Below, in pieces: positions 13,978-27,378 of a stretch of DNA of 64,000 nt (its first letter is position 1; each line of letters starts with the position of its first letter). A program made the position numbers and the translations under genes. The stretch is from Gossypium raimondii. Its lineage: Eukaryota > Streptophyta > Magnoliopsida > Malvales > Malvaceae. Below the pieces are notes generated by a model. That model was not told the origin of the DNA, made no database searches, and saw only the letters and a program-made list of their open reading frames with translations. The DNA lies in contig NC_068565.1 of the NCBI RefSeq assembly GCF_025698545.1, forward strand, positions 496,001 to 560,000, given 5' to 3'.

Positions 13978-14900
13978 ATTAAAAATCTCATAAATTTTAA
14001 ACACACATTCCGACCTTTAAACAAGTTTAATAGATGATATTAAATATTTGAATCGAAACTCTCATACAATACTCTATGATAATCTTGCCACTAAATCCTT
14101 TGAAAATATGAAATAAGAATCTTAGAAAAGTTAATTACTATCCTTTGGAATTTTTTTTCCTCAGCTTTGGAATTTAAGTTCAACCTGTGGAATAAAAAAA
14201 TTATGTTGTTTCGATTTTCATTTATTTTTGAATTATTTATATATAATATTCGTTTTCGATATATTCAATTATAATTATATAAATATACTATTTTTAAAAA
14301 TTACATATATTAAAAAATTAATAGACTCACATGTAACACATATCTATTTTCAGTCAAGGAAAGGAAATTATAGGTCTTTTCTCTTTGGAAAAAATGGACA
14401 AGTCTCTATTTTTCCAATAAAAATAATTTTTCTTGTTGAATATTGACTATTGACTTACTTTTTACTTGTTGTAATTATTTTCCATATCATGTAATTCTAT
14501 TGTATTCAAAATTATTAAATATATTTGTTCTATAAAATGAATATGAATTTATTATATAATCAAACGTACTTGATTATAAAATGCGATAGTAACTAATATC
14601 GATTATATTATGTATTAATTATCGATGTGAAATAAACGTGAATTGTCACGTAAAGTTAGTAAATATTAAATTTTTTATTTGATGTTTTGACTAAAAACAC
14701 TAATTTAAGGGCTAAAAGATCTTAAAAATTAAAATAATTTTTTATAAAATTATCTATTATGTCAAAATAAAATTGTGAGTTTCGTAATTCTTACAATGTT
14801 TACACAAGTAGACTTGCTTTATAGTAAACTCCATTCTTTTCTTAATTTCCGTCACGTTACTATTTGATAATAATGAAATTTTATTTAAATTTAATCATAA
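13978..14900 (+). repeat. Tandem duplication, copy B (carries the empty hAT site)
   Basis: Near-identical to copy A across its length, including the stretch 'cacacattccgaccttt' and the block near 14600-14870. It keeps about 25 bases near 14493-14520 that copy A lacks. At 14572-14578 the sequence passes without interruption through the site that is split by the hAT element in copy A, so duplication came before the insertion. Confidence 0.85.
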
Positions 14901-15637
14901 AATATAAAAGTATTAATTTTATAAAAATTTATTTTTTTGAATAATGAAAACAAATTAATTTATTTATTTGGGGTTAACTTAAACACGATTTAACTCAAGT
15001 TCAAATAAAAAAAATAAGATTTTTCGGACTAGAATTCCACCATCTTAAAAATTAAAAAAAAAATTTATAATCAAATCAAAATTGAATCATAAAATTTAAA
15101 AAGGTCAAAGTGTAGTTTTATCTAGGAGCGAATGCAATGGAGGGCAGATAGGAGTCTTGGACCTCGTCCCCAAGATGGTAAAACTGTTTTTAAGATCCTT
15201 CGAAAAATTATAAAATTATAAATTAGTATAATAGTAAAATATGCTTTTTAGCCCAAATAATTTATAATTCAATTCTGCCCTTAAATTTTCTTTTCTATCT
15301 TAGCCCTTGGTTTTATAATATATTAACTTATGATTCATCATTTTGAAAGGACAAAAAATTAATTTGTTTTTATTTTGAAGGGGTTGAAATGCAATTTTAC
15401 TATATAATATTAAATATTATATAATTTAAGTAACACAATTTCTGGAAATTTTAATATTATATAATTTAATATCTGGTATAATAAATAATACTAAATATTT
15501 GAATATTGTATTAAAACATTTATTTATGTAGATACAATATTCCATTGAGCTGGATTTTAATATCATTGCTTGAAAAAGAAAATTACATCATTTGTTGGGT
15601 GATGAGACTTTGGTAGTTGTTTTAGATCCATTTTCAT

Positions 15638-18600
15638 TCATTTTGAAAGGTGATTTCCAGGAGACACCCTGAAAATAGAAAGCACAATCAATGAGGCTCA
15701 ATACTTTGTTATAAGCTTTGGATGAAGTAAGTCGGATTGGTTCGAGATTTTCGATTACTCGGATTTGAGTGTGATTATAAAATGAAAATGAGCATATGTT
15801 CGATATGGGTATTTCTTAGAAGATCCTTAGAGTAGACTGGTTAATCGGGTGGGTTGGGTCAATTTTGATGTTAAGGTTTCAGGTTATTTTGAGTTCAGAT
15901 CGTTTTTTGTTCTGGTCAATTTCAAGTTTAGGTCATTTGGTTTTAGATTCTATCCATGCGTCGAGTGGTCTGCCCGACCCAATAGGCTTATCTCAAATTT
16001 GGTCAAGTATTTTCATGCCTCGGACCAGGCCAAAAATAATCTTAGGATTGATTTCTTTTTTGGAACTTGACCACAACCCAGCCTAGCCTATGGACACTTC
16101 TGTATGTGTGTTGGATAGTTCGAACTTTTTAAGTTTTTTTTTTTTAATGTATTTGAAAGGTCTTTGGAGAGTTATATCTCCATGTTCATCCTCAATTACG
16201 TGTCAAATACAAATATCGAATATAAAACTGAAACAAGATATTCTTACTGAAGTTTTAGACCCTGCTTCGTTGCAAGTTGATCAGGAACTGAACCATCAAG
16301 ATTATTGTTCTGAAGTAACCTGTCAAAATATCAATAAAATCAAACTGTTTATTAAGAAATTACGTAAGAATCAAATAAGATTTTGGTTGAAATTATAAAA
16401 TTGAAGGTCCGAATATTATATTATTTTAGGGTCAAACCTCACAATATGAATATTTTTATTAATTTTATATAAAAAAAATATAAAAAAGAAAAATATATCT
16501 TTATAATAATATAATTTACTTCATAAAAAGATTTCTATTTATTTTTTTAACTTCATGCTCGAATGACTCATTATATTAACACAATTAGCGGTTTTACATA
16601 TACTTACACTTCACGAAGAGAAGGAAGTTTCCCTAATGATTGAGGGATTTCCCCAGTAAAATTGTTGTTCTCCAAATGCCTTCCGCGGAAAACAATGTGC
16701 AAAATACATAGATGTCAAATGCAATCAAATCAATTGAAGAAAAAAAAAAGCTACTCAAATTACGGTTTTGGTTCTTTTACCGTACTTAAATTTGAAATTT
16801 AATCTCTGTATTAATTTAGCATAATTTGATATTTCTACTTTTATATATAAATTTATTAGTCAATCAAAATAGTTAAAACCGTTAATTATTCTAGTTAAAA
16901 TATTGATGTGGATTTTTTTTCTTGAAAACACCATTTTCCAGTTCATACGTTGACTTGAATTTTCTTTTCTGATCCTGGAAGGTGTGTTTTCGAAAAAATT
17001 CACACTATCATTTTGACCGGAACAATTAACATTATTAAGTATTCGGCCCAATTGATAATATTACTAAAATAGAGAAATTAAATTATGTCAAATTAAAATA
17101 CAAGGACTAAATTAAAATTTTGAGTATAGTAAATGGATTAAAACATATTTTAACCAAATAAGAACATATAAGAGGGGGCATTTTTGTCAAAGAACATACA
17201 AAGTTTCAAGCTTAAGCAACGAATTCATTTCGGGGATCGAACCAGAGAATTTATTTCCCCCTAACCAACTGCAAACAAAAAAATTCAGTTAATGAATTAA
17301 TGAATATGTGAAACTGGTGAGTCAAGACAAGTACTAATTGATTTACTTGATTTAATCGGTTGTTTTTCTCAATTAAACAAATTTACTAATTTTTTTTGTT
17401 TTAATTAATTTCCAAAATTTTAAAACCGAACCAAACGAATGCGCATCTCTAACATAATGGAAGAAGCTAGTCTACTTACAGATGGTGGAGTGTAGATAAA
17501 TTGTCTATAGTTAGAGGTAGAGTGCCAGATATCCCAGCATTTGTAAGATCCCTTCATATCATCAAGAAATTAAAAGGAAGTTAGCACATTTTTTTAGATA
17601 TTATGCTTATTTATACTCAAATACGAGTGTTGAATATAGGTATGTGTCTTCGTGTTTGATATAAGTATGTTCAAAATTTTTGAGATAATATAAAGTTTGA
17701 CCTCTGAACTTGATAACTAGGTTCACTTTGGTACCTATGTTTTTTTATTCAATTTGGTATTTGAACTTGACAACTAAATCTATTTTTGGTCTCTAAACTT
17801 GTATTCTGTTAAGATTTAATGACATGACTAGTGCTTTTGGAATGAGACTAGATTGATTGGTTGGACTGATTGAACCAAGAACCAATAATATACTGGTTCA
17901 ATCAAAGGGGTTGAATTGATTTAATCAAAAACCGTTCAAAATTAGTAAAAAAAAAAAGGGACAAAAACCAGTAGTTGAACCAGTTTAATATTTTTTTATG
18001 AAATTTTAATTAATTAATTATTATCAGTTTAGTAGTTGAACTGATCAAACTAATTGAATCGAGAACCGATAGTCTAACTGATTCAATCATTGGTCTAGTT
18101 ATTAAAACACTAGTCCCTCTAGGTTTATGTCACATCATCACTTGAAAATTAGGCACAATCTCATAGTGTAATGCCGTCAAACTTTTATACTTTCAAGTTC
18201 AAGGATCAAAATAAATTTAGTTGTCAAGTTTAGGTACCAAAATAGATAATAAAAAAATTACAAATACCAAAATATACCTCATTACCTAGTTGAGTAACTA
18301 AAAATTAGATATGAATGTTAGAAACATTACACTCTCAAGAAAAGAACGTAAGTTCGAATCTTCAAGATAATATGAGAGGTACAACTACGAACCCCAAACA
18401 TGAAACGTAAAACAAACATGCATAATATAAAAAAAAAAAACAAATGAAAACTCGAAATAACTTACAAAGAGATAATTCTAGCAACGGTATCTTTTATGGA
18501 ACAAGAAACTCCGGTCCATGAGTTTTCTTGGGGCAAGCATGGATCACCTACCCAATCAAGTGGAGGGTTGTCGAGGTTTCTAGCCAGTTCCTCCATTACT

Positions 18601-21600
18601 GCCACTAGGAAATCCAAAAAGGCATTCATATTATTAAAATCAGTAAAAAAAAATATCATTAAGTTAAAAAAAAAACTCGACTTATCGTGTTTAAAAGTGA
18701 ATAAAAGAAAAATCAGCAAAAAATAAAGTATCATGAAAATCTTTGTATTAGGAGTTACAGATTGTAATTTTTGCCATCCACTAAAAAATAGACAAATTAG
18801 TCATGTATGTTGGATCAAGGAGCAAACCGGTTATTCTATTAAAAATTTCATCTATTTTTACTATTAAAATTGATCCTTGTATGCTAGAATGAGTAGAATC
18901 CACGTGTAACTGTCTAGTTATTCTTTCCATCACGCCAATTTTTAATAGTAGAAATAGATGAAATTTTTAACAGAAAGAACCAATTTACACTTTGGTCTAA
19001 CGCATAAGGACTTATTTGCCTATTTTTAAAGTAAGGAACAAAATGCAATCTAACTCCTAATACAAAAACCTCTATGATACTTTTACCAAGAAAAATCAAA
19101 ATCCAAAACAAGACAATGATTAAATTGCTAAATTCTTTTTCATATCACTTAGAAATACGTTACGCATTGCATTTTGGATGCTACTAACGTGTTTATGTTA
19201 ATTGGGTGGATACGGTTGATTTTGGATTGGATCAATTTGGGTATTGAATAATCATTTCGGTTTGGGTTGTTTCAAGTTCAGGTAATTCAAGTCAAAGGCT
19301 CGAAATTTCGAGTTGAAGTCATTAAGGGTTTAGATCATTTCATATTCTAATCACTTCATATTTAGATTGTTTTGAGCTCTAGTCGATTTAGGTTTGGACT
19401 AGATGGATTTGAGTTATTGACAAGTCAATTTTGAGTTTAGGTTAATCAAGTCAAGTTCGGATTTGAGTTAGAATTGATAGGTTATTTATTTGTAAAAGTA
19501 TCATAAATGCTCTTATATTAGAAGGCAGATTGCATTTTGCCTCCTCTACTAAAAAAATAAGCAAATTAGTTCATGAACGTTAGATCAAAGAGTAAATTGG
19601 TCATTTCTATTAAAAAATTCATCCCTTTATACTATTAAAGCAGGCATGATTGATAGAATAACCAGATAGTGACACTTGGTGTGCCACGTATATCTCATGC
19701 TGAAGTATAGGGACCAGCTCTTAACAGTAGAAATAGATGTAACTTTTAATAGAATTGTTGATTTGCTCTTTGATCTGATAAGATTAATTTGCATTTTTTT
19801 TCTAGTAGAAAGACCAAAAAATGCAATTTGACTCCCAAAACAAAGACCTCCCTAATACTCTTACCATTTTTGACGAGTTTTTTTGAAAAATAATATCTTC
19901 GTATCCATATTCAACTACTAAAAGTAGGGGAAAAAAACTACCATCTTTTGCAAGAGTCCTTGTACCAAAAGGCAGAATCTGGTAAACTTCACCGGCATTG
20001 ATCAACGGCCCGGCGGAGCTTTTAGCGTCAGGAGTCAAGGTAATTTTAGTCGGCCCTGACAATGGCCATTCCGCTGAATAAATAGTCACGCCGCCAGTTG
20101 AGACATTAAGATTATTGTAAAAAGTCTTCCCATTTACCGCAACACTGAACACTCTCCAAGAATTGGCGCTCGCCGCCCGATTGTCTTGGAAATACAGTGA
20201 AACGTAGTATCTAGTGCTCTGAAGTGATCCTGACGGCCATTGAATCTCGAGTTTCTTCCCCACACCTGCGGCGATCGCCTTTGAGAACGCTTTCTCCGGT
20301 GGCTTGTTCCAAAAATCCGAACTGCTTACACTTGTTTGGGTCGAAACGACTTCGTTCTTGTCTGTGAATGGTTGCCATAATCGGTAGTATGGATCATCTG
20401 GAAAGCTAGGTTCAAAAGATAACACACTTAACCACAAAAAAAAATCTTTTGGAGCCTATAATATTATCTTTCATGTGCAGTACAAAATCAAAGTGTGAAA
20501 TTAACATGAGGATTTGTAGTAGTAGTTGGATTACATTTTGCTTCCCTTACTCAAAAAATTGGATAAATTGGTCTCTATACATTAGATCAAAGAACAAACT
20601 GGTCTTTATGGTAAGAACTCCATTCATTTCTACCATTAAAAACTGGTTTTTGTACATCAACATAAGATACACATGGCACGCTACACCAGTTTTTGATAGC
20701 ATAAATGGATGAAATTTTTAACAGAAATAACCAATTAACTCTTTGATTTAACTTATAGTGACTAATTTGTCTATTTTTTTTTTGTAGAGAGGACAAAATG
20801 CACTCTAACTCTTATTACAATGGCCTCCATGGTATATTTACCAAATTAAAGACTATATAAATTCAAATATAAGATATTTTTGTGTAAATGACTAAAAAAT
20901 TTTCAAATTCAACTATCATTGTTAAGTTAAGAAAATTGAATGCATCCTAGTGCTTGACTCGAGCAGTTTGCAAGCTTATTCGAAAACTTTTAAAATAAGT
21001 ACAACTTGAGCTCAAGCTATTTTAAAACTTAGTATTGAATTTTGACATAATCATTATAGAGTCAAGCTCAAGCAACTTGAGTGTCTTAATATTTGACTCA
21101 AGTAACTCTTGAGCTTAATCTATCTTTTCTTCATTTTCAATTAATAGTATTTAAAAATCTCAAGTTGAACTCGAACTCAAGTTTAAAAATGGGTGAACAT
21201 ACATTTGGCACCTAATTTGGTTTCAAGGTTCAAATTGTACATAAGGTTTTTTGGAGGTCCAATTAGGTACTTGAATTTGACTTTAAGATTCAATTTGGTA
21301 TCTTTTTTTTTTTGTCCAATTAAGTACCTAAACTTGGCTTTATAATTCAAATTGGTTGAAATAAGTCATTTACTATAAGTACTAATTTGGACAGAAAAGT
21401 CAAAATTTAAGTATCAATTTGAGCCAAAAAGCCAAGTTCAGGTATCTTACTGGACCAAAACAAAATTTAGGTACCAAATTAAACCTTAAAGCCAAATTCA
21501 AATACCTAATTAGAAAAAGAAAAAAAAATTTATATACCAATTTGAACCTTGAAACTAAATTTAAGTACAAAAATATATATTTACTCACTGAAAATTAACT

Positions 21601-23593
21601 CAATCATTGTGGAATCAGGCTTAAGCAGCTCAAGTATACCTCTTGAGCTATTCTATATTGAAAATGGTCAATTCAAACTCAAACTCGAGTTTGAGCTCAA
21701 GAACAAATAATAAAGCTTAAAATCAAACACAAGATTTAAGCTCGTTTTTGCTATGTAAATGAGCTTAATTGAATGAGTCCAAGCAAACAAGCTAGATCTT
21801 TAAAAGTAAAATTCAATCACAACCTAAACTTCAAGCCTCAAAATCTAAGTTGAGCTTGAGTTTCTTGCTGCTTGAACTCGACTAGATCAAATTAAACCCG
21901 AAATTGATTGTCCATTACCATGATTTTTATATTGGACCGATGGTCGAACAGGACAGACCATCGATTCTTAGTTCAATCGATTTAATTAAATAAATTATTA
22001 AAAAATTAAAAATTAAAAAAATAGAGAAAGCCAATTCAATCAATCTGACTCCTTATTCTAAACCGATACCCCGGTCGGTTCTTGGTCCAACCGACTGGTC
22101 CTTTCCGACTCCAAAAATACTGATCATTACCTTATGCTATCTTCATTCCCAAACGCACTTCTCGCAACAGCGACCAACGCTTCGGTACGAAAATCAGTAG
22201 AATTATACATGGAATCCTCTAACGAGAGAACTTCAATGGCGGATATAAACGGGCTTGAATTCGCCGCCGTTTGATTACTTCTCGCCACACAAACACTCAA
22301 CGTCTTCGCATGAGCTCCGATGATAATCTCATAATACGACGACATCCCGTTGGCGTAATCCTCCGTCGTGTTCACCACGCTCCATTTTGTTCCTCCGATG
22401 ATCTGATCAAACACCGGCGGCTGTTTCCCTCCATCGAAACCTCCGTAAAAATAAATCGTCCTCACTAAGTATTTCCCTCCCCTTATCACTTGGAACGTGT
22501 AGCAATATTTCCTCGCCGATTTCTGGGGAAAATATCGTAGCGTGGATAGGATCGGCAGCAAATCATTGCTTTCGAGAGTTGTTTTGTTCCCAACGTTTAT
22601 AAAGCCGTCGTCGGGGATGTAACTGAGGCTGGTGTCGGGTATTGACTGTTTCGTCGACGAGCCGCAGCTTACCAACGTGCCTGCGTATATCAATGTCGGC
22701 CATGCATGAATGCATGTACGGGAGAATTAAAAAGGCACACAAATATTTGCATAAATCAAGCTTTCTTACTTGGTCTTGGGTGTTAGTGTCCAACACTAGT
22801 ATGATTAGACTTTTTTTCTAATTAGCGGTAGCAAGGGGTGAAAAAAATATATTTTAGGGGACTAAAATGAATAATAAATTTTTTTAGTGTCAAAAATAAT
22901 TTTATCAAAATTTAACTTGTGATTTAATAAATTTTGAAGGTATTATATAATCAATTTACCATTTTGGGGGCTTTGGCGTCCCTTAGTTCAAATGGTTAAA
23001 TAGCTCTTTTAGTCCTTTAAAAAAATTATATTTTAGTTTCATTGTTTTAAGTATAAAATTTATGCCTTTGCCCCCAAGAAATTTTAATTTTATTTCGAAC
23101 CCTAACACAATTTTGGCTTTGCCCCCAATCCTAAAGAGATTTTGCATAACGGATGAAGCCAAAATTCAGTGTTGAGCGTCAAAATAAAAATGTTAAAGCT
23201 TGGAGAGACCAAAAGTAAAAAGAATTGTGTAAAAAGGGCTTAAATTGAATACTTTATAACTGAAAGGGACTAAAGTTAATATTATACCACTTTATAACTC
23301 CAAGCCAATTGCCTACCCCTTAACCAAGCCTTTGCTTTGCATGTATTATTAATTTTCTCAACCATTTCTTAAGAAATATCTTAAATTTCAAATATTAACA
23401 TCCCCAATCTATTTCTCTATTAACAATGGTGCCATTAGTAAAATGTGTTAATATGTACAAACATATGTTATATATGTATGTATGCATGCATGTAATGCTT
23501 ACCTCTAGGCTGAGAAGGGGCTGAATGGGCCAAAAAGGGAATGCTAACCAGCGAGAGCAGGACGATGGGGAGAGACATATTTGTGAAGGGCAT
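15638..23593 (-). CDS. Malectin-like domain plus leucine-rich-repeat protein without kinase, 9 exons
   Basis: Exons: 23503-23593, 22131-22680, 19942-20405, 18466-18604, 17480-17551, 17200-17268, 16608-16679, 16248-16319, 15638-15668; 1560 nt, 519 residues. An N-terminal hydrophobic signal peptide (Met1 or Met6 start) is followed by a malectin-like region at about 33-365, with CGSS near its start and the typical YGGFDG and FISAIEV segments. Next come DWVGDPC (Asp385-Cys391) and four LRRs, each LRR on its own 69-72-nt exon of the same phase, as in LRR receptor genes. The chain stops at PGNHLSK with no membrane span or kinase. It should therefore be secreted or apoplastic. Length and layout match Arabidopsis At3g19230 (from memory). 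Introns 2 and 3 carry three copies of one MITE family. The ligand is unknown; related ectodomains bind peptides or sugars. Confidence 0.92.
18722..19088. repeat. MITE family B, copy 1 (intron 3 of malectin-LRR gene)
   Basis: The right end CTATGATACTTTTACCA is the inverse of the left end around AAAGTATCATGAAAAT. The interior shares phrases about 'caaattagtc' and 'aaatagatgaaattttta' with copies at 19491-19866, 20505-20843 and 35257-36126. The best-preserved copy (35257-36126) has an 8-bp target duplication. Confidence 0.65.
19491..19866. repeat. MITE family B, copy 2 (intron 3 of malectin-LRR gene)
   Basis: The ends TGTAAAAGTATCATAAATG and CTAATACTCTTACCA are imperfect inverted repeats of the family. 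It lies 400 bp from copy 1 in the same intron and just downstream of exon 3 in transcript direction. No coding capacity. Confidence 0.65.
20505..20843. repeat. MITE family B, copy 3 (intron 2 of malectin-LRR gene)
   Basis: The right end CTCCATGGTATATTTACCA matches the family terminus; the left end is eroded, so its limit is approximate. The rest of intron 2 (20406-22130) holds further decayed repeat arms rich in AGCTCAAG/CTTGAGCT words. Confidence 0.55.
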
Positions 23594-25147
23594 GAAGATA
23601 AACCCTTCAAAAAAGATTCTTTTTTTCTAAGGCATAAAAAAGAAAAGGTGAGGGGGGTATTTGGATGATTTTGTGTTTTACTTTTTGTTTGTTTGGTGGG
23701 AAAGAAAGAGAAAAAGAAAAGGAGGTATGCATGAAGATAGAAAATTTTCAATTTTCAAAAGAATCCATGGTGAAACATGGTTGACCAGGTCAATGTCATC
23801 CTCAGTCCACTAATTTTGAAGTAATATTGTTGTTTTTGCATTTAATCCACCCATTATTAGTAGTTTAATGAGGTTATAAATAGAACAGGTTTATGTTCAC
23901 AGAAAAACCGAAAGGTAAAATTAAATTGTAAAAATATTTTTTTTGTTAAAATATACCATAAGTCCCTATATTATTTAAAATTTTAGAATTTAATCTTTGT
24001 ACTTTTGTTTATAGGAATTTAGTTTTTTTTATCTTTCATATTTCAATATTTAGGTCAAATTGTTAACACTTTAATTTTTATTAAATTCAAGTTAACTATA
24101 ACATCATTTTTAATTGCATGACTACCAAGTGAGTATTTTTTATTATTTCAAAACGTCATACTAGCAAATTTAGCAAAATATATTTAAAAGTATTAATAAT
24201 TGGACCTAAATTTTAAAATCAAGAGTAAAGAAGCTAAATTCCTAGAAAATAAAAGCATAGGGACTAAATTCTAAAACTTCAAAAGTACAGATACTTATAG
24301 CATATTTTAACCTTTTTGCATTTAATGAAATATCAATGTTGTAAAATTGGATTGGTGATTGAACCGACCACATCATCAATTCAACGATAATTAAAAATAA
24401 AAATTTACTAAAATTCATAAATTGATTAAATCGGTTAATCACTAATTTTTATTTTGCTCTATAAATTTAAAATCGATCAAATCAATTGAATCGTTGACTC
24501 AATTGATTGGTCTAGTGAAATTAAATTTACATTTACTCAAACCTTATTCCTCCTCCTTTTTTTTTAAGTCTTAGTCATTCGAATTAATTACACTAAATGT
24601 CTCTCAATTATCGCTAAGATTTTAAATTGATCATTAAATTTTAATTAAGTCTTAAAATGTTTTTATTGTGTTAATCATGCCATTCCGTTAACCTAACCTT
24701 AATTTAGTCATTAAATGTCAATTTAGGTATGAAACGGGACATATTTAAAATACATGAATCAAATCGTAAACATGTATGAACCTATCTCATGGTCAAATTG
24801 GATTTGAGTAGATACATACATGTTTACAATTTAATCCACGTGTGTTAAATATGTCATCCATATTTGAGTTGTCATTTAATGCTAAATCTAATTGCTAGGT
24901 TGGCAAAAGGACTTCACCCATATGATATTGATACTTTAAGGATTCAATTAAAACGTTTTGAAGTTTTTGGATCAATTTAGAGTTTGAATCATAGTTTGAG
25001 GTCGTATAATGGTATTAACCCTTTCCTTTCTTTTTTCCATATCAAACGCACCGTATTGGTCTTATAATGCAGATTTGACGATGAAGCTAAAACCCTAGCT
25101 TCCATTTCCAAGCTTCTCTAGTTGTCAAGTGTTTTTGCAGAGCAGAA
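23594..25147. other. Divergent intergenic region (malectin-LRR promoter side and CGI121 promoter side)
   Basis: No gene apart from the flanking promoters and 5' leaders. A family-C MITE lies at 23945-24312, and relics of a family also seen near 28080-28450 and 40020-40330 fill 24590-24980. Confidence 0.5.
23945..24312. mobile_element. MITE family C, copy 2 (best-preserved, about 370 bp)
   Basis: The left end GTTAAAATATACCATAAGT and right end CTTATAGCATATTTTAACC are inverted repeats of roughly 28 bp. The arms remain self-complementary well inward ('agtccctata' against 'tagggacta'). Flanks are T-runs, so a target duplication cannot be read clearly. Confidence 0.75.
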
Positions 25148-25502
25148 ATGAAGGTCTTTGAAATCAATGGCAACACTCTCTCGCTTGCCCTCTTCGCTGA
25201 TGTCACCAACTCCAAGTACTTTCTCCCTTTCTCTATCTCAATGCCTTTATTTTGTGGTTTAATGAAAGAATTATGCACTAGTTTCCAAATTCTTCTTTTT
25301 AAAAAAAAAAATACGGTTTTAAATCTTGCTAAACTCTCGAATTTTGTTGATAATTGAATGAAATCATGAATTGTTTGATCTGTTTTAGCCAATATGAGAT
25401 ATTTTTGGGTTTCAATTTCATATTTCCATTGGCCTGTTTAGAGTATTTGGGAATTTTCTCACTCCATGAAGCTCTTTGTAATGGGAATTTTTAGAGAATA
25501 CT

Positions 25503-25549
<47 letters not shown>

Positions 25550-27019
25550 CATTGACTGATTGATAATGGTGTAATTGAGTGGAGTTGAGCTAAAACTATA
25601 AGAAAGCTCAAGCTCATTTTGAAATTTGAGCTTTGAAGCTTGTCTAATCGAGCTTCGTTTTTAAATTTCGAGCTTAATTCGAGATAAAATATTCGAGTTT
25701 TTTTTATATGCTAGCATTGGATGATTGATAACAGTGTAACTGAGTCTAGCCAAGCTAAAACCGTAAGAAACTCGAGCTCATTTCAAAATTTGATGTTAGA
25801 ATCTCGGCTTCAGTTCAATTAGAGATAAATATCGAGCCACTTGAGCTCACTCGAGTAGGTTTGCTTACCTAGGAAAAGATGAGCTTGATTCCCTAGCTCG
25901 ACTTCAAGCTCGATTATTTATACTCGAGTTTGAATTTGAGTTGAAATTTTTCAATACTAATTGAAAAATAAAACATATATAATAACAATAATAAAAGCTC
26001 AACTCTAAGAAGTATCAGAATACTTGAATTTGGTTAGACTCAACAATGACTGAGCCGAGTTCAAGTTCTTTTGAGAAGACACGTAAATAGTTTGCAAGCA
26101 GAATTGTCTCATTGATGCAAAATGCCTTGAGACTTCGTTTATAAACTGAGTTCCTAAATTTTGTTTGTGATCTTGCAGGGAACTCCTAGACTCTATGCAA
26201 GCCGGAACGCTTGATCCTGAAGTTGCGTTTCTTAATGCATCACTTGTATGAATCCCGAGTTTATAGTTTCTGTCAACTTACAGATATATATATGCATATA
26301 TGTATATTCATATAGTTTCACTGATTTCACGTGTATGGATGATCGACACAGATTCCGGATGTTTTTCCAGTTCTAGCAGCAGCGCATAAGACACTTATTT
26401 CCAAGTCACGTGAGTCGTTGACTACACGAACACTCCATTCCGAACTTGTTTACAATTACTCTGGGTCTAAGCATGTAATCTTCTTGAACCATTTCTGACT
26501 CTGTAGTTCATTACCCGATTTTCTGTTATTTCAATATTTAACAACTGAGAAAACGATGATTGTTTCCAGATCACCGAATCCCTGAAACGATGTGGTATTT
26601 CTGAAAGTTCAAGGTATGTCCTTGCCGCTCGATTTAACGCTTCTCCCGATGAGGTAATACTACATCGTATGCATCTTTTGTGTTGAGCTATTCACTCATT
26701 TTCTTTACGTAGATATATCCCATTGACTCCATGTTAACGATTTACTAAAATTCTCATAGATGAAAGCTGTGGAGAAGCTTATCAATGGAAAAGAGATCGA
26801 TTTAGATGAGTTTGAAGGAAGAGCAGACCAAGCTCAGATACAAAAGGTTTGCGACATCGATCTCAATGTTTTGTTGCTCTCCTCACATTTATCTTTCTGA
26901 TGGTCGTTTTATCATTTTCGGGTTTTCTTCAGCACTACAAAATATCCGGCCCCGAGCTAGGCATATCCACTCTTGCAGACGCCATAACATGTCGAATTGC
27001 TGCTCGAGATGCTTTATGA
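25148..27019 (+). CDS. CGI121: EKC/KEOPS complex subunit CGI121/TPRKB-like, 6 exons
   Basis: Exons: 25148-25215, 26179-26245, 26352-26474, 26570-26653, 26760-26846, 26933-27019; 516 nt, 171 residues, close to the roughly 175 of human TPRKB. The protein starts MKVFEINGNTLSLALF and contains HKTLISKSRESLTTRTLHSE, VYNYSGSKHI, and the C-terminal GISTLADAITCRIAARDAL, all typical of the CGI121/TPRKB fold. In yeast and human the family binds the Bud32/PRPK kinase within KEOPS, which makes t6A at position 37 of ANN-decoding tRNAs. A cytosolic/nuclear role is expected here too. Intron 1 (963 bp) contains a TA run and AGCTCGAG-rich repeat arms. A MITE with a clear 9-bp target duplication lies 100 bp after the stop, probably in the 3' UTR. 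Confidence 0.93.
25507..25547. repeat. (TA)n microsatellite in intron 1 of CGI121 gene
   Basis: About 20 TA dinucleotides, intronic and with no effect on the coding frame. Confidence 0.8.
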
Positions 27020-27117
27020 GATCAGTGAGTTCCCATATTTTTTGTTGTTTTTCCGTTTCGTATATGCATCTCCTCTGTGTCATTTCACCACGGAGATTAG
27101 TGTTCTATGATTACAAT

Positions 27118-27378
27118 CAGAGGCGTAGCCAGAAGGGACAAGCCCCCCTTGGCCAAATTGTAGAATTGCAATATAAGGCCCTCTAATAAGTAAAACATTA
27201 ACTTTAAGCATTTTAAGCCATTAGTAAATAGAAAATTTTAACTTTCGGCCCCTCTAAAAAATAAATAATTTAATTTAAGTATTTTTAGCATAATAGTTTT
27301 AACTTTGCCCCTCCCTCCCAAAAAAAAAAATTATAGTTTTATTTTGGCCCCCTAAACAAAATTCCGGGCTTCACTCCT
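27118..27378. mobile_element. Mutator-like MITE (family D) with 9-bp target duplication
   Basis: A 261-bp element begins CAGAGGCGTAGCCAGAAGGG and ends TTCCGGGCTTCACTCCT, imperfect inverted repeats of each other. It is bounded by identical 9-bp direct repeats GATTACAAT (27109-27117 and 27379-27387), the duplication size of Mutator-type transposons. A related copy is nested in another MITE at 54170-54404. It sits just downstream of the CGI121 stop codon. Confidence 0.85.

Larger units (their letters stand above)
11313..15637. other. Gene-free interval between NQR-like and malectin-LRR genes
   Basis: No gene seen. The interval holds a TA microsatellite (about 11443-11480), a 0.9-kb tandem duplication, a hAT-type element inside the left copy, and decayed repeat relics at 15120-15560. 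The last part will include the 3' UTR of the malectin-LRR gene. Confidence 0.6.

Noticed and set aside
23395-23751. 118-codon minus-strand frame overlapping exon 1 of the malectin-LRR gene
   Set aside because: It runs through the exon in a different frame and into intron 1, and would be broken by splicing. The signal-peptide frame is the real one.
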